From an uncultured Alphaproteobacteria bacterium (lineage in GTDB: Bacteria; Pseudomonadota; Alphaproteobacteria; Rhizobiales; Rhizobiaceae), in NCBI GenBank assembly GCA_929200335.1, contig CAKMZG010000041.1:1-5540 (forward strand): 5,540 nucleotides of DNA, given 5' to 3'. The notes under the pieces were generated by a model. It saw nothing but the letters and a program-made list of their open reading frames with translations, was not told where the DNA came from and did no database searches. The position numbers and the translations under genes are program-made. This document shows, piece by piece, positions 1-5,540 of this stretch (position 1 is its first letter; each line of letters begins with the position of its first letter).

Positions 1-1525
1 CGATAGGCTCGTGAACCTCCTGTTGAGCTGTTTCACCTTCTTGCTCAACACCACCAAGACCTGAACGAAGACGCTTTAATAGACCAAGTGGACCACGATC
101 TTCAGCATCAGTCACTGGTGCAGCCTGCATTTCTGCTGGGAAATCATTAATTTCTGGACGCGGTGGTGTGATGTTTCCTTCAGCAGCTTGCGGCATGGTA
201 GGCGCTTCAAGTGGCGCATCAAAATTTTGCGATGCAGCTTGATATTCATCTTCCATTTGTGGTGCAGCATAGGCTTCAATTTCAGGCTTAAAAGGCTGGA
301 TAGTAACATCAGGATCGTTTGACACTCCCAAAGCAAGGTTTTGCATGCTTGCTTCCATATCGCGCTCAAGGTTTGCAGCTAGATCAGCCTCTGTTACAAC
401 TGGGGTAACAGGAGCAGAACTAGCTTGCAACAAAGAACCTTCAGTTAAGCTCAAAGACGGTGTTTCTACAGACTTAGTCGCTTGACGAAGAGAGGCAGCT
501 TGACGCAAACGCTCAGCAGCATCAGAAATATTGTCTTCCATGCGGCTAGTCATATTACCTGAATGATCGATACCCGTTGCAACAACAGATACGCGAATAA
601 TACCTTCAAGATTTTCATCGAATGTAGCGCCAGTGATGATGTTTGCATCTGGATCAACTTCTTCACGGATACGTGTTGCAGCTTCATCCACTTCAAATAA
701 GGTCATATCACGACCACCAGTGATTGATATAAGCAATCCTTGTGCACCCTGCATTGAAACTTCATCAAGCAACGGATTAGCAATAGCAGCTTCAGCAGCA
801 TTCATGGCACGGCCTTCACCTGAAGCCTCACCTGTACCCATCATTGCTTTACCCATGTCACGCATAACAGAGCGAACATCAGCAAAATCAAGATTAATCA
901 AACCTTCTTTGATCATTAAATCAGTAATGCAAGCAACACCAGAATAAAGCACTTGGTCAGCCATAGCAAAAGCATCAGCAAATGTGGTTTTTTCATTAGC
1001 AATGCGGAAAAGATTTTGATTAGGAATAACAATCAAAGTATCTACGTGTTTATGCAGCTCTTCAATGCCTTTATCAGCAGTACCCATGCGGCGTTGGCCT
1101 TCAAAATGAAAAGGCTTAGTTACAACACCAACGGTCAAAATACCGCGCTCACGGGCTACACGTGCAACAACAGGTGCAGCACCAGTACCAGTACCGCCGC
1201 CCATACCAGCGGTCACAAATACCATATGTGTATTGTTTAAGTGATCATTAATCTCATCAATGCATTCTTCAGCAGCAGTACGGCCAATTTCTGGTTGCGA
1301 GCCAGCACCCAAGCCTTCTGTCACCGCTTCACCCAATTGGATAACGCGATTGGCTTTAGATGAACCAAGTGCTTGCGCATCAGTATTTGCAACAACAAAT
1401 TCAACACCTTCAAGACCAGCATTGATCATATTGTTAACAGCATTACCGCCTCCGCCACCAACGCCAAATACGGCAATACGTGGCTTAAGTTCTTTCACTT
1501 CTGGCGCTTTTAAATCTATAGACAT
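1..1525 (-). CDS. ftsZ: Cell division protein FtsZ (tubulin-like GTPase), 3' end cut off by the window
   Basis: FtsZ polymerises with GTP at midcell into the Z-ring that recruits the divisome. From the ATG at 1525, 508 codons are open to the window edge. Visible motifs: N-terminal nucleotide-binding loop VFGVGGGGGNAVNN at residues 19-32; tubulin signature GGGTGTG at 109-115 (1181-1201); catalytic T7 loop NLDFAD at 211-216, with N211, D213 and D216 matching the family's key residues. The globular part ends near residue 320 (ATGID at 316-320). A polar, Ala/Gln/Glu/Pro-rich linker of more than 185 residues follows, as in Hyphomicrobiales FtsZ, with a short basic island GLLKRLRSGLGG near its visible end. 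The conserved C-terminal peptide that binds FtsA lies beyond position 1. I chose this start because MSIDLKAPEVKELKPRI aligns with the usual rhizobial N-terminus and GAGGGA sits just upstream. An in-frame ATG at 1627 with a stronger ribosome site would add 34 residues. Identity is certain; the start is not. Confidence 0.97.
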   Translation of the reverse strand, partial: MSIDLKAPEVKELKPRIAVFGVGGGGGNAVNNMINAGLEGVEFVVANTDAQALGSSKANRVIQLGEAVTEGLGAGSQPEIGRTAAEECIDEINDHLNNTHMVFVTAGMGGGTGTGAAPVVARVARERGILTVGVVTKPFHFEGQRRMGTADKGIEELHKHVDTLIVIPNQNLFRIANEKTTFADAFAMADQVLYSGVACITDLMIKEGLINLDFADVRSVMRDMGKAMMGTGEASGEGRAMNAAEAAIANPLLDEVSMQGAQGLLISITGGRDMTLFEVDEAATRIREEVDPDANIITGATFDENLEGIIRVSVVATGIDHSGNMTSRMEDNISDAAERLRQAASLRQATKSVETPSLSLTEGSLLQASSAPVTPVVTEADLAANLERDMEASMQNLALGVSNDPDVTIQPFKPEIEAYAAPQMEDEYQAASQNFDAPLEAPTMPQAAEGNITPPRPEINDFPAEMQAAPVTDAEDRGPLGLLKRLRSGLGGVEQEGETAQQEVHEPI

Positions 1526-1624
1526 AGTTCCCTCATTTCTTTCATTCAAGGATTGTGTTTGTGGGCTGGCAAAAGCGCCCGTTTGGTTTAGCCCTGTGGT
1601 CTCATCAGGACGATCATATTCACT

Positions 1625-1644
1625 CATATTAAAAACTCTCCTTT
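1625..1644 (-). promoter_or_regulatory. Strong ribosome binding site and alternative upstream ATG for ftsZ
   Basis: On the minus strand AAAGGAG (1644-1638) lies 10 nt before an ATG at 1627-1625. The site is inside the last codons of ftsA, and the ATG begins one base after the ftsA stop (TAA at 1631-1629). This ATG is in frame with ftsZ, with no stop before the canonical ATG at 1525. It could start a 34-residue polar N-terminal extension of FtsZ (beginning MSEYDRPDETTG) or simply couple ftsZ translation to ftsA. The canonical start has its own GAGGGA at 1534-1529, three bases before the ATG, so both starts are plausible. Confidence 0.6.
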
Positions 1645-2948
1645 AGCCATTGACCGACGCGCGACAGCGCACCGCGTTGTTGCCACGACCAGCTCGATCC
1701 GTGGCTAAATTGCTCTACGCCTGCGACTTGTGGGTAAATCAACAGCCCAACGGCAGTTGAAAATGCAGGACCCTTTGCTGCTTCTGGAAGACCGGCGACC
1801 CCGAGAGGGCGACCAAGTCTAACTTGTTGAGTTAAGATACGGCGAGCAACCTCACCCATACCTGTTAACTGACTAGCGCCACCGGTTAAAACTATGCGCT
1901 TTCCAACAGCTGAAGCAAAACCAGAACGGTTTAACCGATCACGAATAAGCTCCAAAATTTCCTCCACACGCGGACGAACGATTTTCGTCAAATAGGCTTT
2001 TGAAATTTGCTGAGGCAATTCAGCACCATCATCACCAATTGGCGGAACACTTAATACATCACGATCATCCGTAGATGCAGATAGTGCAGAACCATGCAAA
2101 ACCTTCAAACGCTCTGCATCATCAAGGCGCGTTGATAGACAGCGCGCAATATCCATAGTCACATGATTGCCACCAATCGCAATAGCATCACTATAAACAA
2201 AATGGCCGCCCAAGAAGATTGAAAGCGTTGTCGTTCCACCGCCCATATCAATACAAGCAGCCCCCATTTCACTCTCATCATCAACCAAAGCTGCAAGGCC
2301 AGATGCATAGGGCGTCACAACCAGATTTTCCAAAGCCAAATGAGAGCGATTAATACATAATTCCAAATTACGAAGTGGCGCGGTTTCAGCCTTCACCACA
2401 TGCATATCAACGCTTAAATTTTCACCAATCATTCCGCGAGGATCACGAATACCGCGATTACCATCAAGGGCATAACCGATAGGAATGGAATGAAGCACTG
2501 AGCGCCCTTCCTCCACATTATGTTGCGAACCTGCGCGCAAAACTTTTTGAATGCTACGATCACTAACAGCAGAACCATCAAGTGCAGTTTCAGCAGAAAA
2601 TGCTTCACTTGAAAGACGGCCAGCAGAAACATTAACAATCAAACTCTCAACTGTAAGGCCAGCCATGCGCTCCGCCTGATCCACTGCCATGCGGATAGAT
2701 TGCTCAGCTTTATCTAAATCAATCACCACACCAGACTTAAGCCCCAAAGAGCGTTGATGACCGATACCCAGCACCTCAACATTATGAGTTCGACCAGATA
2801 ACACACCACCACTTGAACGCGGATCAAGACGCGCAATCAAACAGCAAACTTTTGTTGTCCCAACATCTAAAACAGATACAATGCTTGAACGCCCACGCTC
2901 AGCAGAACTATTTAAAACCTTACCATTACCGCTACCAAAAATACTCAT
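1629..2948 (-). CDS. ftsA: Cell division protein FtsA (actin-like membrane anchor of the Z-ring)
   Basis: FtsA is an ATP-binding actin homologue on the inner face of the cytoplasmic membrane. It binds the FtsZ C-terminal peptide and recruits later divisome proteins. The 439-residue protein is full length for alphaproteobacteria. Visible signatures: phosphate-1 motif DVGTTK at 28-33; the FtsA-specific 1C subdomain at about 100-180 (starting near LIVNVSAGRLSS); phosphate-2 motif DMGGGTT at 234-240; adenosine motif LTGGASQLTGMG at 354-365; and a C-terminal amphipathic membrane-targeting helix, ALSRVGQWLKESF, at the very end. The segment ERLKVLHGSAL (279-289) is typical of the family. Its ATG overlaps the ftsQ stop as ATGA (2948-2945), which indicates translational coupling; only a weak CAGG precedes the start. 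ftsZ follows directly downstream. No anomalies are seen. Confidence 0.98.
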   Translation of the reverse strand: MSIFGSGNGKVLNSSAERGRSSIVSVLDVGTTKVCCLIARLDPRSSGGVLSGRTHNVEVLGIGHQRSLGLKSGVVIDLDKAEQSIRMAVDQAERMAGLTVESLIVNVSAGRLSSEAFSAETALDGSAVSDRSIQKVLRAGSQHNVEEGRSVLHSIPIGYALDGNRGIRDPRGMIGENLSVDMHVVKAETAPLRNLELCINRSHLALENLVVTPYASGLAALVDDESEMGAACIDMGGGTTTLSIFLGGHFVYSDAIAIGGNHVTMDIARCLSTRLDDAERLKVLHGSALSASTDDRDVLSVPPIGDDGAELPQQISKAYLTKIVRPRVEEILELIRDRLNRSGFASAVGKRIVLTGGASQLTGMGEVARRILTQQVRLGRPLGVAGLPEAAKGPAFSTAVGLLIYPQVAGVEQFSHGSSWSWQQRGALSRVGQWLKESF

Positions 2949-3868
2949 GCCTGACGTCCCGATTTCTTATATTCTTCTACGCGCTTTTTCAGCACTTCAC
3001 GACGTTTTTCAGCCAAGTCTGCAGGCAAGCGCAACGCAATACGATCACGCACCCGACAATCAACAATCAACACATCACGAGACAACAAAGATGAGCGATG
3101 ATCCAACAATGCGATCTCCGCCAATACCGTCTCAAAGTCACCTTCAGGTAATTGTATCAACATGCCGTTCTTTAAACGCACATCCCAACGACGCTTAGAC
3201 ACACGAATGAAAGAAGCAGCTTTATTGTAAACTTCTTTATGTTTTTTGATGCGCTGAACGAATTCATAAGCTCTCTCAGACGCATCCTCACCCACAACAA
3301 AAGGCAAGCCCGTCACAAAAGAACCTTGGTATTTATCAATCACCGAGCCATCACGCTCAATCACAACAACCTCACCATGACGCTGCCACAATGCAAAAGG
3401 TTGTTTTTCTTGAATAGAAACCTGAATAAAACCAGGATAGACCTTACGCAATTCAGCCCCCTCAACCCAAGGCAGATCAACCACATTTTTCTGCGCTTGC
3501 GCCAAATCCAATCCCAAAAGAGAATTATCATAACCAGCTGCTTGAATGGCATGAACAACAAGTTCCTTTGAAGTCTCAACCAAGCCATCAATCTTAATAC
3601 GATCAACAGAAAGACCAACATTAGAACCCAACTCAGAAACCCAAACTTTAGATTGCCCACCAACAACTGCCGCATAAACAACAGTAGAACCCAACAAACT
3701 TAAAGCCAAAAGACTACCAACACCTTGAGGCAAAGGCTTAACCACATTAAAAAAGCGAACACCAAAGCGCTTAAGGCGACTCCAACAGCGCTCACTTAAA
3801 GACAATTGATCAACCCGTCCATTGACGGCATTTGGCAATCCAAATTTATTTGATCCAAAATCACTCAT
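2945..3868 (-). CDS. ftsQ: Cell division protein FtsQ (bitopic POTRA-domain divisome protein)
   Basis: FtsQ is a single-pass inner-membrane protein that bridges the cytoplasmic ring and the periplasmic septal synthesis proteins (FtsB/FtsL and FtsW/FtsI in the known complex). From the ATG at 3868 it has 307 residues: a basic cytoplasmic tail of about 50 residues; one hydrophobic segment at about 50-70 (GSLLALSLLGSTVVYAAVV); a POTRA domain at about 88-156 starting VDRIKIDGL and containing the hallmark PWVEGAELRKVYPG (133-146) and EKQPFALWQ; then the beta domain with RWDVRLKNGMLIQLP and IVDCRVRDRIALRLP; and a charged C-terminal tail (AEKRREVLKKRVEEYKKSG). The start is uncertain. A GTG at 3901, three bases after the ddlB stop, would add 11 residues, but neither start has a clear ribosome site. 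The ATG is preferred as the more usual codon. Its stop overlaps the ftsA ATG by 4 nt. Confidence 0.95.
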   Translation of the reverse strand: MSDFGSNKFGLPNAVNGRVDQLSLSERCWSRLKRFGVRFFNVVKPLPQGVGSLLALSLLGSTVVYAAVVGGQSKVWVSELGSNVGLSVDRIKIDGLVETSKELVVHAIQAAGYDNSLLGLDLAQAQKNVVDLPWVEGAELRKVYPGFIQVSIQEKQPFALWQRHGEVVVIERDGSVIDKYQGSFVTGLPFVVGEDASERAYEFVQRIKKHKEVYNKAASFIRVSKRRWDVRLKNGMLIQLPEGDFETVLAEIALLDHRSSLLSRDVLIVDCRVRDRIALRLPADLAEKRREVLKKRVEEYKKSGRQA

Positions 3869-3904
3869 CTTAACTTTTCTAATCCAATTCACTTTTAACA
3901 CTAA

Positions 3905-4831
3905 TCAACGAAGACAACTTGCATCTTCAATCATCCAAACTAACAACTCTTCAAAACTCAAGCCTGCATGCGCCGCCAATTCAGGCAATAGCGATGTAGG
4001 CGTCATGCCTGGCTGGGTATTCAACTCCAACCAAATCAACTCGTCTCTTTCTTCGTCATAACGAAAATCAGAACGCGTAGCACCACGACAGCCAAGAGCC
4101 TCGTGCGCTTTTAACGACATATTAATTATAATTTGGTAAATATTTGGTTTAATTTCTGCTGGACAGACGTGTTTTGACCCTCCATCAGCATATTTTGCCT
4201 CATAATCGTAAAATTTTGAGCTATTTGCGATAATTTCAGTCACTCCAAAGCTCTCAGCGCCAGATTCCGTTACACGAACACCGCAAGTCAACTCACGACC
4301 CGCCACATAACGCTCCACCATAACCTCATCACCATAGCGCCAATCATCAGACAGCACTTGCATTTTAGCATTTTCATTACCATCCAAAACAATCACAACA
4401 CCAAAAGAAGACCCTTCACGCACAGGCTTAATCACGTAGGGCGGTTTAATTACAGCTTGTTCAACAGCCTCAAACCGCGAACAAACGATAGATTCCGCCA
4501 CCGCAACACCATGATTTTTAACAATCATCTTGGAACGCTCTTTATCCATTGCCAAGCTAGAAGCCATCACCCCAGAATGCGTATAAGGAATATTAAGATA
4601 TTCAAGAACACCTTGAACCATACCATCCTCACCGAAAGGACCATGAAGCGCATTAAACGCAACATCAGGAGAAAGCGCAGCCAATTCAGCACTTAAATTA
4701 CGATCAACATCAATACGGGAAACTTTATAACCAGCACTTTCAAGCGCGCCTGCACAAGCCCCACCGGAGCTTAAACTCACCGGACGCTCAGACGACCAAC
4801 CACCCATCAAGACAGCAACATGCTTGCTCAT
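3905..4831 (-). CDS. ddlB: D-alanine--D-alanine ligase
   Basis: This cytoplasmic ATP-grasp ligase joins two D-alanines with ATP to give the dipeptide that MurF adds to the peptidoglycan precursor. From the ATG at 4831 it has 308 residues, normal for DdlB. Visible elements: GGWSSERPVSL at 10-20 with E15 (binds the first D-Ala); HGPFGEDG at 63-70; YTHSGVMASSLAMDK at 83-97 with ATP-contacting K97; KPVREGSSFG at 135-144; the omega-loop YDYEAKY at 208-214; RSDFR at 253-257 and LELNTQPGMTPTSLLP at 268-283, giving Mg ligands D255, E269 and N271 and the substrate-binding pair S280-L281. This ATG is chosen because AAGGGGAAG lies just upstream and MSKHVAVLMGG matches the family N-terminus; a TTG 48 bases further upstream (4879) has no such support. 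The codon run for IIINM (about 235-239) is unusually AT-rich and contains a CtrA-like box. Confidence 0.97.
   Translation of the reverse strand: MSKHVAVLMGGWSSERPVSLSSGGACAGALESAGYKVSRIDVDRNLSAELAALSPDVAFNALHGPFGEDGMVQGVLEYLNIPYTHSGVMASSLAMDKERSKMIVKNHGVAVAESIVCSRFEAVEQAVIKPPYVIKPVREGSSFGVVIVLDGNENAKMQVLSDDWRYGDEVMVERYVAGRELTCGVRVTESGAESFGVTEIIANSSKFYDYEAKYADGGSKHVCPAEIKPNIYQIIINMSLKAHEALGCRGATRSDFRYDEERDELIWLELNTQPGMTPTSLLPELAAHAGLSFEELLVWMIEDASCLR
4111..4125. promoter_or_regulatory. Perfect CtrA-type box (TTAA-N7-TTAA) inside ddlB, upstream of ftsQ
   Basis: The sequence TTAACGACATATTAA fits the full CtrA consensus exactly. It lies within ddlB codons, about 240 bp before the ftsQ start. An overlapping minus-strand TATAAT (4130-4125) and a surrounding stretch (about 4116-4160) of roughly 20% GC look promoter-like, but I see no good -35. 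In Caulobacter CtrA acts on a promoter that drives ftsQA; the same role here is inference. A chance match in a window of this size is possible. Confidence 0.35.
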
Positions 4832-4834
4832 TCT

Positions 4835-4843
4835 CTTCCCCTT
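4835..4843 (-). promoter_or_regulatory. Ribosome binding site that fixes the ddlB start
   Basis: On the minus strand AAGGGGAAG (4843-4835) lies three to five bases before the ATG at 4831-4829. This purine-rich site supports the 308-residue ddlB start over the in-frame TTG at 4879, which has no Shine-Dalgarno-like sequence. Confidence 0.65.
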
Positions 4844-4886
4844 CTTGGCCTGCCGCCATAATAGCAGACCGCGATTCAACTAATGT

Positions 4887-4914
4887 CCTATAACTAGAAT
4901 CAGAAAGCCGAATC
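4887..4914 (-). promoter_or_regulatory. Possible ddlB promoter with GANTC sites just upstream of a -10-like element
   Basis: On the minus strand TATAGG (4892-4887) could serve as a -10 element. It is 56 bases before the ddlB ATG, which would give a leader of about 50 nt. No good -35 lies 16-18 bp upstream; instead GANTC sites lie at 4901-4897 and 4914-4910. Promoters activated by GcrA on methylated GANTC in Caulobacter often have such sites near the -10/-35 region. The -10 match is only four of six, so this is a weak call. Confidence 0.2.
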
Positions 4915-4942
4915 GCTGGCAAGAGAAAAGCAAAAAGCGCCG

Positions 4943-4957
4943 TTAACCTTTATTGAA
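4943..4957. promoter_or_regulatory. Near-consensus CtrA box (TTAA-N7-TGAA) overlapping a GANTC site
   Basis: The plus strand reads TTAACCTTTATTGAA, one mismatch from TTAA-N7-TTAA, and starts with the common TTAACC half-site. Its last three bases are the first three of the GAATC at 4955-4959. It is about 110 bp upstream of the ddlB ATG, a reasonable place for a promoter-proximal regulator site. The assignment rests on motif and context only. Confidence 0.35.
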
Positions 4958-5000
4958 TCAAACTATAAGCTAGCAGATTCAAAAGATTGAAAAGACTCAA

Positions 5001-5540
5001 TTATTTGGAGAAGGGAGTAATTTCTTGATTTTTTAAAAATTTTCCAAGGCGCTTGATTTCCCAATTTAAAACAACGCCAGAATGAGCAAATACTTTTTCG
5101 CGCACCGTTTCACCGAGCAGCTCTAAATCATGGGCTGTCGCATCACCAAGGTTTATCATGAAGTTGCAATGCATCTTTGACATTTGCGCCCCACCTATGG
5201 TGAAACCACGAAGCCCCGCCCCGTCAACAAGCTTCCATGAGGAATGTCCTTCAGGATTTTTAAAGGTTGAACCGCCCGTTTTTTCACGGATAGGCTGAAC
5301 GGTTTCGCGGTGATGTTGCACCGCATCCATAGCCTCTTGAATAGCCGACTTATCTTCAGGCTCACCTTGAAAAATAGCATGGGTAAAAATCAAATTTTTT
5401 GCCGCTTTTGAAGAGCGATAACTATACCCCATATCTGCATGGGATAACACATGACGCTCACCATCTCGATCAATGGCATGAACCTCAATAACTCGATCAG
5501 TAGTCTCAGTGCCATTAGCGCCAGCATTCATACGAAGCGC
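5001..5540 (-). CDS. murB: UDP-N-acetylenolpyruvoylglucosamine reductase MurB, C-terminal part (5' end outside the window)
   Basis: MurB is the cytoplasmic flavoenzyme that uses NADPH to reduce UDP-GlcNAc-enolpyruvate to UDP-MurNAc, the second committed step of peptidoglycan precursor synthesis. Only the last 179 codons are present, and the frame stays open to the edge. The fragment opens ALRMNAGANGTET, the end of the FAD-binding part, then DMGYSYRSS and the substrate-binding domain. The family's proton-donor serine is in GGSTFKNPEG (Ser codon 5270-5268). GGAQMSKMHCNFMIN follows, and the second catalytic acid is in LNWEIKRLG (Glu codon 5060-5058). The methionine at 5531 is internal (LRMNAG), not the start. 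The remainder of the FAD domain, roughly 140 residues, would lie beyond 5540, where murC is the usual upstream neighbour. The stop is 169 bp before ddlB. Confidence 0.96.
   Translation of the reverse strand, partial: ALRMNAGANGTETTDRVIEVHAIDRDGERHVLSHADMGYSYRSSKAAKNLIFTHAIFQGEPEDKSAIQEAMDAVQHHRETVQPIREKTGGSTFKNPEGHSSWKLVDGAGLRGFTIGGAQMSKMHCNFMINLGDATAHDLELLGETVREKVFAHSGVVLNWEIKRLGKFLKNQEITPFSK

Larger units (their letters stand above)
4832..5000. other. murB-ddlB intergenic region with a dense cluster of GANTC methylation sites
   Basis: This is the only sizeable non-coding gap in the window. It carries six GANTC motifs, the target of the alphaproteobacterial cell-cycle methyltransferase CcrM: GATTC 4873-4877, GAATC 4897-4901, GAATC 4910-4914, GAATC 4955-4959, GATTC 4976-4980 and GACTC 4994-4998. 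About half a site would be expected by chance in this length, and only three more were found by eye in the rest of the window. A near-consensus CtrA box overlaps one of the sites. I see no convincing terminator after murB and no clear small ORF or RNA. The likely role is a cell-cycle-regulated promoter for ddlB and the fts genes (inference). Confidence 0.55.

Noticed and set aside
112..369. Minus-strand frame of 85 codons within the ftsZ linker
   Set aside because: It is a shifted reading of the ftsZ linker, which itself reads through in frame. The product is a Leu/Lys/His-rich shadow.
633..1646. Plus-strand open frames at 633-947, 953-1240 and 1260-1646
   Set aside because: They are antisense to ftsZ (the last also overlaps its upstream leader). 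Their proline- and serine-rich or otherwise unstructured products mirror FtsZ codons, for example PPPPPT opposite the glycine-rich loop. No family resemblance.
2429..2638. Short hydrophobic minus-strand frame within ftsA
   Set aside because: It overlaps the 1C subdomain of FtsA in another frame; its hydrophobicity comes from the frame shift and there is no independent start signal.
2813..4696. Plus-strand open frames opposite ftsA, ftsQ and ddlB (2813-3094, 2881-3198, 3239-3571, 3822-4061, 4358-4696)
   Set aside because: All are fully covered by well-supported minus-strand genes, and their products resemble no known protein.
4955..4980. Inverted GAATC/GATTC pair as a terminator or hairpin after murB
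   Set aside because: The arms are only five bases with a 16-base AT-rich interior and no T-run after a stable stem. They are better explained as two GANTC sites.
5195..5380. 61-codon minus-strand frame within murB
   Set aside because: It is a shifted frame of the well-supported MurB catalytic domain.
5001..5531. MurB as a complete 176-residue gene starting at 5531
   Set aside because: The methionine sits inside the family motif LRMNAG and the frame is open through 5540, so the gene is cut by the window and not short.

Overview
The window is the 3' part of a division and cell-wall (dcw) cluster, read entirely on the minus strand. In transcription order it holds the 3' part of murB, ddlB, ftsQ, ftsA and most of ftsZ. 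Gene order, protein signatures (MurB of the alphaproteobacterial type, an FtsA ending in a WLKESF-type amphipathic helix, an FtsZ with a very long C-terminal linker) and the absence of any other gene in between point to an alphaproteobacterium, most likely in Hyphomicrobiales (Rhizobiales). Base composition is moderate to AT-leaning, lower in GC than most Rhizobium or Brucella relatives. The genus cannot be named from this.

Layout from high to low coordinates: murB (enters from beyond 5540, stops at 5001); a 169-bp intergenic gap (4832-5000), the longest non-coding stretch in the window; ddlB (4831-3905); ftsQ, starting just after the ddlB stop; ftsA, whose ATG overlaps the ftsQ stop as ATGA; and ftsZ, which starts either 1 bp or 103 bp after the ftsA stop and runs off the window at position 1 before its conserved C-terminal peptide.

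The genes form one functional unit. MurB completes UDP-MurNAc and DdlB makes the D-Ala-D-Ala dipeptide for the peptidoglycan precursor. FtsZ builds the Z-ring, FtsA tethers it to the membrane, and FtsQ links the ring to the periplasmic septal synthesis complex. Tight spacing and the start/stop overlap indicate co-transcription and translational coupling.

There is no new enzyme system, mobile element, RNA gene or CRISPR here. The unusual signal is regulatory. The murB-ddlB gap carries six GANTC motifs (CcrM methylation sites) in 126 bp, against three found by eye in the remaining 5.4 kb, and one of them overlaps a near-consensus CtrA box. A perfect TTAA-N7-TTAA box lies inside ddlB upstream of ftsQ, and a second lies inside ftsZ. 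Together these suggest cell-cycle control of the ddlB-ftsQAZ block by methylation (CcrM/GcrA) and CtrA. FtsZ also has an in-frame upstream start with a strong ribosome binding site that would add 34 residues.
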